Shown: positions 22,919 to 34,800 of the stretch, piece after piece
Position numbering within the stretch: position 1 is the first letter of the stretch
Layout of the letters: every line of letters begins with the position of its first letter
NCBI RefSeq assembly: GCF_013426205.1
Contig: NC_089424.1
Location: forward strand, 4,650,001-4,714,000
Origin: Metarhizium brunneum
Taxonomy: Eukaryota > Ascomycota > Sordariomycetes > Hypocreales > Clavicipitaceae
Direction: 5' to 3'
Length of the DNA stretch: 64,000 nucleotides
Program-made: the position numbers and the translations under genes
The notes under the pieces: generated by a model
What the model was told of the DNA's origin: nothing
Seen by the model: the letters and a program-made list of their open reading frames with translations, nothing else
The model's database searches: none

Positions 22919-25900
22919 CGTTAAAAGCTCTTGTTCAGACTACTACCGCGTCACTCTAAGCAATACCTAATAACTGTCAATATAGCACCACGCAAGACTA
23001 CCACCGCATCTAGATCAAATAAAACCCGAGAAGGACCAACAACCATCTCTGCTCACGAGATGCTTGCTGAGATCATACGCCTTCAGGAACGGGTCCAACA
23101 GATAGAAGAAGAACGGCAGGAACAAGCCACAACTACTACCACAATTAAAAAGGACTTAGGAGAAATCCTTAAACCCAGGGCACCAGGACCATACAACGGA
23201 TCCCCAGGTGCGCTTCAAGAATTCCTCACTCAACTCAGGGCTTACCACCAACAATTCCCAAACAAAATGGAAGAATCCTCTGTCAAGGTACTACACACAG
23301 GAGGATGTATAACGGGAGTAGCACTCGCATGGTTTGAACCCATTATAAGGGACTACCTTAATAAAGAAAAAGACAACCGCAAAGAAGAAACCAACACCAT
23401 TTTCGAAAGTTACGATGAGTTCAAAAAAGCCATCAAGAAAGCCTTTGGAACAGTTGATGAAGCTAGAGCTGCTGAGTACTACATCAACGGGCTCAAGCAG
23501 AAGGGATCGGCATCCGATTATACCGCTCGCTTCCGACAACTCGCATCTCAGCTTAACTGGGAGGACGAACCTCTTATGTCAGCTTTCTATAAAGAACTTA
23601 AGGAAGAAGTCAAAGATAAACTCTACAAAGAGAACAGACCAGACAACTTATCGGATTACATCGCTATGGCGGTACGAATCGATAACAAACAGTATCAGCA
23701 ACGCATACAGAAGAAACAGGGTAAAGGAACCTAGAACCCTACCAAAGGAAAGAGTTACCAAGCCAATCAACGCAGAAAGCGTGACGAACCTATTGCCTAT
23801 AGTCACACTCTTAACCCTGGACGAATGGAGCTTGACGCTACCAAGAAAAACAACAAAAAGGAAAAGAAATGCTACAACTGCGGAAAACCAGGACATTTCG
23901 CCAATAAATGCAAGAAACCCAGGAAAGAATAGAAGCCAGTACCAGAAGAAGATAAGAAACAACTCAATTCTACTAACCAACAGAAAATCGAAGTTACCAA
24001 ATCAGAGGTGGAACATAAGAACCTCAACTAGACCTTCTGCTATAACGACAACTACTACGTTCACATAAGCAGCAAACAAGAAAGAGGATAGTTTCCAAAA
24101 GAACCAAGAAAACCAAAAAAGAAAATTATAAACTTCATGGGAAACGGACTGCAAGTAGCCCAACAACTGGTACAAGAAGACCTAGACAAACAATCAATAG
24201 AAAAGAGAACGCTTACAATAACAGGACAAAAGGAACTCCATGAACCAAAATCGCCAGAATATTTGGACGAAGACTCGCACCAAGAAATTCTCGATTAGGT
24301 GCAACAACAAGCAGAAGCAAGGAAGATTCGAAGGGAACAACAATATAGGGAGAAGCAAGACGCACAAATCCTCACCACCTTCAACGAACCGAAAGATAGA
24401 GTAAGGGAAATAAGCGTCGATAACGACAACGCAATCCTAGATACTCCAGAAGCGTCCGAAGACGAACAAAACAAGGAAGAAACGCCTGCAAGGCTGACAG
24501 CCACACAAGAACAAGCTGTACAGCGATATTTCCCCGCACCAACAAGAAAACATTTCGCAATTCCTATTCTAGCAGTGGACACCACCACGGCAATAGAAAA
24601 CCAGACACTATAGTTTCCGGAAGGAGAAAAGGAAGACAATCCTAGACTCTCACCAAGACACACGGAACACACACGTTTAGCATGGGCATCATACGCGTTT
24701 ATAATATGCCAGGCACACTTTCAAACCAAGGCACAACTAGATACATTTCCAATCAGGATAAAAGGATATCCAATCAAAGCACCATACTTCAGATAGGAAC
24801 TCCTAGAATAAAGAGTAAAGATAATCAATAACAATCAAACGATGATCTTGGAACCCGATTTAAACACACCCATCAAATGCCGAGCTCATACAGATCCTAC
24901 GGACGTATATGAATCAGACACATACCAGTTACATGTATATACAAAGAACAAGCAGTAGCATCAATATGTATATAAGGGAAAGATCCCAACGCACCAAAGA
25001 GAGCTACTACTCAAATCACCTCAATATGAAACAAAAGACCACATGGAATGCCCACTACCAAATTGCTCAGAACATATAGTAGATAAGGCCAAAGAATAGC
25101 ACAAGTAGCAATGTGGAACACCAGCAGCATACAAACAGACACAACAAGCATTAAACATACTCAAACAGAAAGACCCCAGGGGAACCACAAAATCAACATA
25201 CCACAATAAACAAAATCTAGATAAATAGTACAACGAACAAAAGTTCAACCCCAGATACAACAGGAAATATGCGGTAAACTGCGACAACCCAAGATGCGAA
25301 AAACACAGAGAAATAAAAAACCAAATTTACAATCGCCTATATCAAATATTTAACAATAGGTTTTGCTTTAAGCACCCACAAAATAGAACTAGACCTACAA
25401 AATAGTACCAAGAAATAAAACAACAAATCGCAAAAGAATCTATTCCAGAAAACTCAAAAAACGAGGCACGCCATCTGTAAAAGGGCTACAAGCTGGCATA
25501 AAGAGAAAGACGCTAATAACCCTCAACGCAACCAAAAGCGGACAAAGCAATAAGATAGTATTAGACGCCGAAGTCATAGGACATCGCGTTCGCATACTTG
25601 TGGACAGTGGCGCGATAGGCAATTATATCTCACCCAGAGTTGTGAATCGTTACCAACTACCGTAGAAACACAAAAAGGCACCATACAAGTTAACTAATAT
25701 CGAAGGAAAACTTTTTGCCTATAATAACGGAATCATTAACCAAGAGACTGATCATCTCGAAGTACAAATTCAAGGTCATTCAGAAGTAATTCAACTCGAT
25801 ATTATGGACGTATCGGAACACGACCTAGTATTAGGGTACCCATGGTTATAGGAGAGTAACCCACTAATCAACTAGAGGACAGGCCAACTAAAGTGGAACG

Positions 25901-26445
25901 AGACTTCAGGCCAACAGAATCAGCAGAATTCAGAAGAAAGAACGAAATTTCGTCATAACTTAGCTCATAAACAAAGTTCTAAAGAAAAAAAACCTTCAAG
26001 CAAGTTATCCAAGGACCAACAACAACAAACAAGCGGCAGAAAAGCAGTCAAAACAATTAGATCCACCGTAACAACCTCAACGGCGCTACAAACCGGGATA
26101 CGAACAACAATAAGCAACAAGAAGACAAAAGCCAAGATCCAAAAGGTTATTACCACCTTAAGAAAAGACCTCGCGAACACAAACAAGAAACTCGAAGGAG
26201 AAAAGAGAAACGAGAACGATAAAGACGACAAAAGCCCAATAACAAAAGAAGAAAGACTCAAGAATATCCCTAAGGAATACCGGAAATACGAAAAATTATT
26301 CGCAGAAGAATTAGAAACCGGATTACCCGAACACAGTTAATGGGATCATAAAATCGAATTAGCAGATGGAAAGTCAACAACATTCCACAAGATCTACAAC
26401 TTAAACGCAAAAGAACTCGAAACGTTACGAGAATACATCAACAAG

Positions 26446-27171
26446 ATGCTAGCAAAAAGCTATATCAAAGCATCGACATCAGAAGCTGGATACCCAGTTA
26501 TGTTTGTTCCAAAGAAAAACGGAAAATTACAGTTAATAGTAGATTATCGGCAATTAAACGCGATTACCATGAAAGACAGAACACCGTTGCCACTAATATC
26601 GGAACTACGGGACCGATTACACGGTATGAATTGGTTCACCGCAGTAGACCTAAAAGGAGCATACAACTTGATTCAAATAAAGAAGGGTCACAAATAGATG
26701 ACAGCCTTCAGAACGAAGTTCGGACTATTCAAATATTTGGTAATGCCAATAGGGCTCACCAATGCACCAGCAACATTCCAGAGAATAATTAACAGCGTAC
26801 TACGAGAATATTTGGATAACTTCGTGGTAGTATATCTCGATAATATACTAATCTTCTCGAAAACCCTAAAAGACCACAAGGAACACGTACACACGGTACT
26901 AAGAACACTACAAGACGCTAAACTATTACTTAAACCAACAAAATGTAAGTTCCATACACAAGAAGTAGACTTCCTAGGACACACAATACGACCAAACGAG
27001 ATACAAATAGAAAAAACAAAGATTAAGGCAGTAAGGAACTGGCCAACACCAAAGAATGTCAAGGACATACAAAGCTTTAAAGGCTTTACGAACTATTACA
27101 AGAAATTCATCAAGAGCTACAGCGAAATCGCAGCACCCTTAGATAAACTCACCAAAAAGGATAAGCAGTAG
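26446..27171 (+). pseudogene. reverse transcriptase domain, element 2
   Basis: Aligns with element 1 residue for residue (GYPVMFVPKKNGKLQLIVDY). It is interrupted by TAG at about 26695-26697, where element 1 has Trp (HKWMTAF). The catalytic box reads VVYLDNILIFS: the second Asp is Asn through GAT to AAT, another G-to-A change. Confidence 0.8.
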
Positions 27172-27899
27172 GACTGGAACGATAAGGCGCAATGTGCCTT
27201 TAACAAGATCAAAGAACTCATCACATCCGAACCTGTTTTGAGAACCTTCAACCCAGAAAAGGAAACGGAATTAGAAACCAACTCATCAGACTTTGCTCTA
27301 AGAGCACAAGTTAGACAAAAAGACAATAACAGAAAACTACACCCTATTACGTTCTACTCAAAGAAACTTCATGGAGCAAAACTCAACTACCCCATCTACA
27401 ACAAAGAATTCCTAGCAATCATCAATACTTTCAAGGAATTTAGACACTATCTCATGGGAAGCAAACACAAAGTTAAGGTGTATACCAATCATAAAAACAT
27501 CTCTCATTTTACAACGACGCAACAATTAAATGGACAACAAATTCAATAGGCCGAATATCTTTCAGAATTCAACTACAAAATCATCCATCAAAAAGGATCC
27601 AAGAACAGACGAGCAGACGCTCTAAGTCGAAGAAGCAACTACAATACAAGAGTACCTACAGCAACAAGACAACTCCTTAAAATCAATAAAAATAGCAATT
27701 TCCAGCAAAGACAACTGAATGCCATATTAAAAGTACAAAAAGAAGACCCAGTATACGGCAAAATACACCAATAGGCAACAAACAATATCCAACACATTAG
27801 AGACGTACCAATAGGATACACATGCTACCCAGGAGGAGTACCAATATATGAAGAAAAAATCTGGATACCACCAGACTTACAAGAAAAATACATCAAAGA

Positions 27900-28490
27900 A
27901 ATGCATAAACACCCAGTTTACGAACATCAAGGAATCCGCAAAACACTGGATAAGATACAACGACAATACGATTTCTCAGGAATCAAGAAAGTAGTCGAAA
28001 AGGTTGTCAACAAATGCATACAATGCAGAAAAAGTAAGGCTTCACAACATAAGCCATACGAAGAATTGCAACCATTACCAGTACCAACACGACCATGGGA
28101 ATCGATAGCTTTCGATCATATTACAAAGCTACCAATATCAAAAGAACCAATAACCAATGTGGAATATAACAGCATATTCGTGGTCACGGATAGACTCACA
28201 AAGTATGGATACTTTCTACCGTACAAAGAAGCAAGCAATGCAGAAGAACTTGCATATGTGTTCTTACAAACAATAGCAAGCAACCATAGACTGCCAGAAG
28301 AAATCATATCGGACAGAGAAAGTACATTTACTTCTAAGTTTTAGCAAGCACTTATAGCACAACTTAGAACGAATCACAAGTTAAGCACTGCATATCATCC
28401 ACAGACAGATGGACAGACGGAAAGATTGAACCAGACGCTTGAACAGTATCTGCAATACTACATCAACCATCAACAGGACAATTAGGTTAA
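27900..28490 (+). pseudogene. integrase zinc and DDE core, element 2
   Basis: The HHCC region is intact here (MHKHPVYEHQGIRKTL ... CIQCRKS). SIAFDHITKLP and ISDRESTFTSKF carry the two Asp residues, and [14 protein letters not shown] the Glu. A TAG replaces the Trp after SKF (about 28342). Confidence 0.8.
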
Positions 28491-29083
28491 ATGGTTACCT
28501 ACAGCGCAATTGGCTTACAATAGCTCGATATCGGAATCGACAAAGCAAACACCAGCCTACGCCAATTACGGATTTAATCCCGAAGTATTTCAAATACAGC
28601 GTGAAGGACCGCAAGCAGAACAAGCAATGCTACAAGCAGATAAACTAAAAAAATTACACGAAGAAATGCAACACGAACTGGAATTCGTACGAAAAAGAAT
28701 GGCACAATACCATAATCAGAAAAGATTGAAGGGACCAATCTTTAGGGAGGGAGACATGGTCTACCTACTCCAACAAAACATCAAAACAACACGACCAAGC
28801 GACAAATTAGATTACAAAAAATTAGGACCATTCGCCATCAAAAAACAAATATCAACAAACAACTATAAACTTTCGTTACCAAAGACTATAAGAAATCATC
28901 CTATAATACACATTTCACTCCTTAAAAAGGCACCAAGCAACGCACCAGCAGAAAAAGACATCGAAGTCATAAACGAAACAGAATACAAAGTAGAACGGAT
29001 CCTAGACATGAGAACAAAAAACAAAACACGCCAATATCTCATTAAATAGAAAAACTATGGAGACAAGGAAAACACATGGGAAC

Positions 29084-29759
29084 CTACGGAACACCTAAAG
29101 AATTACCAGCACCTGCTACGGCAATATCACCAGCAGCTTGCGACTCAGCGCTAAGCAAAGCGCCCCAGTCCAAAACATCAAAGGCACCCCAGTCTTAAGC
29201 ATCTCAAACAGCCTCAGACTCTTGCCGTTGAACCTGCTCTAATTCACGCTTCCGAGCCTCCTCCTCCTCCTTCTTTCGATCCGCATCCTCCATCTCCTCC
29301 AGAGAAGCAAAGTCACGACAAGCCATTTCCAGACCCTTCTCACGCAAATAACAACGCATACGCCAAAGACGCATCAAACAATTTAAGGCCTCATCTATTT
29401 CCAGCTAAGCCTTACAACGCCTCTCAATTAACAGTTCCTCCGTCAATTCCTCCTCCTTCTCAAGCCGACAAAGTTCCTCGGTAATACAGTTTACTAGAAC
29501 ACGTCAGCAGTACACACTACAGCAGGAAGACCCCGCACGTACAGTTCGCCATAGGAGTGCAAGAACTATCACAAGAACAACCCAGAGAATAACAAAGAGC
29601 GCAACAACCAATGCTCTCAACAACCCAACAAGAACTCTTCTTTTCAAAACAACAACTACAAGGCAATACCTCAAAACCCTGTTCACGAATAAAGGCGGCG
29701 GTCACAACGCAATTAGTGGTAGAACGGGATCTCTTAGGTTTATCCACACGGTTAGACAT
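29084..29759 (-). pseudogene. antisense cysteine-rich gene in element 2
   Basis: Starts at 29757-29759 as MSNRVDKPKRSR and has its own cysteine pattern (LPCSCCFEKKSSC...CCALCYSLGCSCD). A probable intron and then a Glu/Arg-rich coiled-coil region follow (about 29160-29480; LEEMEDADRKKEEEEARKRE). It ends at 29084-29086, overlapping the sense pol end by about 70 bp. It has the same architecture and position as the antisense gene of element 1, but most of the sequence does not align. Stops by G-to-A on the sense strand (C-to-T on this strand) break it. Function unknown. Confidence 0.55.
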
Positions 29760-29881
29760 GGTAAAGGAAAGACATTACAAGGAAGCAGAACACTTACAAC
29801 CAACAGAAGAAAGGGCAAACAAGACTATTTATAAAACAAGGCTTAGGTCTTAAGGGCAAGACCATAGGAGAGGGGACATCG

Positions 29882-30327
29882 TATTACAACCCAGTCACAA
29901 GCTGCAGCGTAGGTCGCAGGTTAGGCCGGCTGCATAAGCCACAGGACAGCACAGGCACAGCGGGTAACAGATTAATAGTCGGAACAGGCCGCCAATAAGG
30001 GAGAGTTCACTAACTATTCAGTGAACTCCAGACGAACCAGTAGCACGCATATAACCATAGTTCACCAGGACTTCAGTGAACAACGGGTAAACGCCGTAGT
30101 ATATAGGGACCCCCAAATTCGCTTCATAGATAGACTCTAGCTCCTTAGCTTTCAACACCGATCATTACATTGAATAAGCTTCACTTACAACTCTTTGACT
30201 CTGATCACCTGGTTACGGTCTACGACCTATTACCAACATAACACCCAACTGCTCAGATTGACTGCCCTAGTAGCTCTGCCAACATAAACTACGACTAGTT
30301 TATCCCTTGGGAACCTTAGCCGTTACA
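29882..30327 (+). repeat. 3' LTR of element 2
   Basis: 446 bp. The terminal TG has become TA (TATTAC), a G-to-A change. It carries about 18 of the 24 LTR differences and is followed by the AGTAG duplication. Confidence 0.95.
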
Positions 30328-30332
30328 AGTAG

Positions 30333-31800
30333 TAAGATAAGCTTATTTAAGAATAGTTTATATTATTTTAATTTTAGCTGTTTATAAAGCGCTTTTTAGG
30401 AGATTATAGCTATTAAGAGAAAGGTTTATTAGGTGCTTAGCTAGAGCTATAATTTTACTAGAATAAAAATATATTTTCTTATAATACTTATAGTATTATT
30501 TCTTCTTTTAAGTTTATTAATTATAATATTTACTTTTAATTTTTTTATCTAGTATATAAGTAAAAACTTATAATATTCTTAGCTTTATATAAAAGGTTAT
30601 AAAGGCTATATAAAATCGTAATAATTAGTACTAAAAGGTTTATTTCTTGCTAGGATTATATAATTATTAGCTAAAATATACTAAAAAGTTATTAGATACT
30701 ATAAAACCTTTAGTTTATAATATTTAAATAAAATATAAGTACTATTAAAGCATTATTATAAATAGCTAGTAATAGGCTTACTTTTACTAGAAGCGTGCTT
30801 TAAAGCAAAAATTAACCGTATTAAAAAAAAAAAAAACTAAGAGCTTTTAAAGGACTAGCCAGCTAGGTATATCTTAAACTTAAGGGATTATATAATATAT
30901 TTATTTAATAGTATTATTAAGATTATATTAGCTAAGTATAAATTATTATCTATATAATATAATAGTTAATTACCTAGTGTTTTTACTAATATTATTATTA
31001 GTAAATAAGTAATCTTTACTTTACCTTATAATTATTTTACTAAATAATATAAGTAATATATTACTAATATAAATCGCCTAATATTATATTATCATAATAT
31101 AGTAAACTGTATATTATATTATTATAATATAAGAAAATGCTTATTATATAGTATATATTGCTGTATATTATTTTATTGTTATATTATTTACCATACTAAT
31201 TCCATGATAGAAGGTTTAATGCTTACCCCTAATTTTAGTTTTTAGTCTTTAATATACTTATAAGAAAAAAAGCTTAAAAGGCCTTTGGTTTTTAGGTAAA
31301 AAAATACCTAGATTTTTTAGGCTTATTACTTACTTAATAAGTTAAAGAAATTATTAAGTAAAAAAAATATTTTACTTAAAAGTATTATTTATTTAAAAGC
31401 TATTTTAATTAAAATATACTTTTATTAAAAGTAAAAAAAAAATACTTTTAAGGTAATAGCTTATTATTTTAGAATTATAAGAATTATTTTTTATATATAA
31501 AGTTATATTAATTACTAGTAAAATAATTTTTATAGGTATTTACCCTGCTATATATAATAGAGGGATAGCACGAACTTATTTTTTATGTTGCTAAGTATAT
31601 ATTAAAGCCAGAAATTAGATTTACTTTATATTAAAAGTTATAAAAGTAGATTTTATTATATATTAATAATTATTATTTAATTACTTTTTTTATAATAAAA
31701 TTACTTAATAAGCTTATTAAAAAATATAATTAATTTATATAAGAGATTTTTTATATTTTACTTAAAATTTCTTAATAAAAGTTAATAAAATTATATATAA
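30333..31800. other. AT-rich relic DNA
   Basis: RIP-type AT-rich sequence with no surviving gene. Long TATAATATTA palindromic stretches at about 31040-31190 resemble those at 12720-12860, so both may be ends of the same older repeat. Confidence 0.5.
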
Positions 31801-31802
31801 TT

Positions 31803-34800
31803 TTAACCCTCTAAAAAAGGTAAAACTACTAATATAAATTTATTAGGCAGCTTTACTTTTAGTATTACTAGCCTTATTAGGCTTTTTTATAGCTAATATA
31901 ATAGCTTTTTTAAAGTTATATTTTAGCTTTATATTTTTAAAAGCTTTTTTTTTTATATTTTTAATAGCTTTATTATTTTTTTTAATTTTTATTAAATTAA
32001 GATTTTTAGTTTTATAATAGTTATTTTTTTTATTATAAAAAGCTTTTAATCTAGTATTAATTATATTATTTTTTAAGCTTTATTAGCTTTTAACCCCTAA
32101 AAGTTATAATAAATAACTTACTTATATTAGGCTTTTTAATACTTTTAGAGCTTATATTATTATTATTTATAAATAGCTATAATAAATATTAATAAGTATT
32201 TATAAGAAATATATATATATAAGGGTAATAACTTATAATTAGTTATTTATAGCAGGGTTTTAATAATAAAAAAAGCAAATAACTTAGATAAAAAGGAATA
32301 AAACTAACTTAAAATATAAGTAAAATTATATAAATATATTATATATATAAGTATTTTAGGTTTTTAGTATAACTTAATATAAGTTATAAGTATAAAATTA
32401 ATTTACCTTTATAATAATAATAGCTAAGGCTATTATAAAATAGCCTTAGCTAGTAATTATAATATAATACTAATTATACTAGTATATTTAATATATTATA
32501 ATATATAAATAATTTATTTTTTTAGTTTTTTATTATTTTTAGCCTAATATAACCTAATATTATTTTAGATTTTACGCTTATATAATACTTATATTATATA
32601 TATAATTTTATTTAATTATAAAGTAAATCCCTTTATAATAAGGGGGAAAACTATAATATAAAGCTACTTTTTATTAACTAGCTTTATAGTATTCTTTTTA
32701 ATTCTCCCTTTTATTTCTTCTTTTTTTTTTACTTTTTTAGCTATTTTATTAAGTTTATTAATTTTTTTAATATTTTTAGCTTTTAATAATATATTTTTTT
32801 TCTTATTAATATTTTTTATAATAATAGCCTTTTTATTACTTTTTTAGGCTTATTAGCTTTAATTTTTAAAGTTATAATAAGTAATTTACTTATATTAGGC
32901 TTATTACCTTTTTTAGTACTAGTTATAATTATAATAAGATTATTAATTACTAATTAAGTCTAATATTAGTAAGCTGTAATACTTTAGGGAGTAATATAAA
33001 GCCAGAAACTTATAAGTAATTATATTATTTATAAAGTAATTTATTTAAATTAGATATATAAAAGTAAAATAAGGTAATTATAAAAAAAATAATAAGCTTT
33101 ATAAAAGTTAGGTATAAACTTTATTAATTTATATTATATTAAATTATTTTAAGTTTTTTAGGGTATAACTTATATAATTATAAGTTATTATTATTATTAT
33201 ATATATACTTTTACTAGTATATAAGGTTATAAATCACCTTTTAAGCTAGTAGATTTAACGTATTATAATATATATATATAGTGTTTTTTTAATTATATAT
33301 TACTATTTAATTAGCTAGATACAGCTATTAATTATATTATTAATAGGTCCTGGTAATTAACTAGCCTTTTTTTTATTTTTTTATTATAATTTAATTTAAA
33401 AATTATAAAGTAAATTAACTATAAATTAAAATTAATATATAATTTTAAATTATTATTTTAATTATACTTAAAATTATTATATCTAGTTTAATATTAATAA
33501 AGTAAAAGAAAATATAATAATAAAAAAAAGGCTTTTAATATATAAATAATATAAATTATAAGTTAAGTATATTAATAATAAAAAGTATTTAAAAGATATA
33601 ACTTTAATTAATTAATTATAATATTATAATATAAATACGTTTTAATACTTTTTTAAAAATAAATTATAAATTATAATATCCCCTCTAAAAAAGGTAAAAC
33701 TACTAATATAAATTTATTTGGTAGCTTTAGCTTTATAAGCCTTTTTAGCTTTTTTAGCCTTTTTAGCCTTAGCTTTATTAGCCTTATTAGCTTTTTTTAT
33801 AGCTAATTTTATAGTTTTCTTAGTATTATATTTTAGTTTAATATTTTTAAAGGCTTTTTTTTTAAATTCTTAATTATTTTTATAATCTTTTTAATTTTTA
33901 TAAAATTAAGATTTTTAGCCTTAAAATTAATATTCTTTTTATTATAAAAAGCTTTTAATTTATTAATAGCTATATTACTTACTAGGCTTTATTAGCTTTA
34001 ACCCTTAAAGGTTATAATAAGTAACTTACTTATATTAGGCTTATTTAATAGCTTATTATACTTAAAGGTTATCTTATTATTATTATTTATAAATAGCTAT
34101 AATAAATACTAATAAGTGCTTATAAAAATATATATATATAAAAGTAGTAACTTATAATTAGTTATATTAGGTTTTAATAATAAAAAAGATAAATAACTTA
34201 AATATAAAATTAACCCCTCTAGAAAAGGTAAAACCGCTAATATAAATTTATTTAGTAGCTTTGGCCTTATAAGCTTTTTTAGCTTTTTTAGCCTTTTTAG
34301 CCTTAGTTTTATTAGCCTTATTAGCTTTTTTTATAGCTAATTTTATAGCTTTTTTAGTATTATATTTTAGTTTAATATTTTTAAAAGCTTTTTTTTTTAA
34401 ATTCTTAATTATTTTTATAATTTTTTTAATTTTTATAAAATTAAGATTTTTAGCTTTAAAATAAGTATTTTTTTTATTATAAAAAGCTTTTAATTTATTA
34501 ATAGCTATATTACTTATTAAGCCTTATTAGCTTTAACTCTTAAAGGTTATAATAGGTAACTTACTTATATTAGGCTTTTTATTATACTTAGTTATCTTCT
34601 TATTATTATTATTTATAAATAATTATAATAAATATTAATAAGTACTTATAAAAGATATATATATATAAGAGTAATAACTTATAATTAATTATATTAGATT
34701 TTAATAATAAAAAAGGTAAATAACTTAGATATAAAATTAACTTAAAATATAAAAAAAAGTAAACCTTATAAATATATTATATATATAAGTATTTTAGGTT

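Larger units (their letters stand above)
22982..29154 (+). pseudogene. broken gag-pol of element 2
   Basis: Gag runs from the expected initiator (ATA 22982-22984, before GCACC). A TGG-to-TAG stop interrupts it at about 23732, and it continues through an intact zinc knuckle (CYNCGKPGHFANKC). An in-frame TAG at 23930-23932 matches the position of TAG 15461 in element 1. Further pieces are the protease with intact LVDSGAIGNYISP (about 25595-25640), and RT with TAG at about 26696 and the active site changed to YLDN. RNase H (about 27240-27540), integrase (27900-28490) and the C-terminal part (28510-29154) with the chromodomain follow. The chromodomain is better preserved than in element 1 (EYKVERILDMR...YLIK). 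Not functional. Confidence 0.8.
22473..30327 (+). mobile_element. full-length Ty3/gypsy chromovirus, element 2
   Basis: 7855 bp with 446-bp LTRs (22473-22918 and 29882-30327). The target duplication AGTAG is at 22468-22472 and 30328-30332. Gene order is the same as element 1 and most of gag-pol aligns closely with it. Three parts do not align: the upstream half of the LTR, a block between RNase H and integrase (about 27680-27890), and the antisense ORF region (about 29155-29800). The two are sister lineages or recombinants rather than recent copies of each other. More stops are present than in element 1, and the RT active site reads YLDN. Confidence 0.95.
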
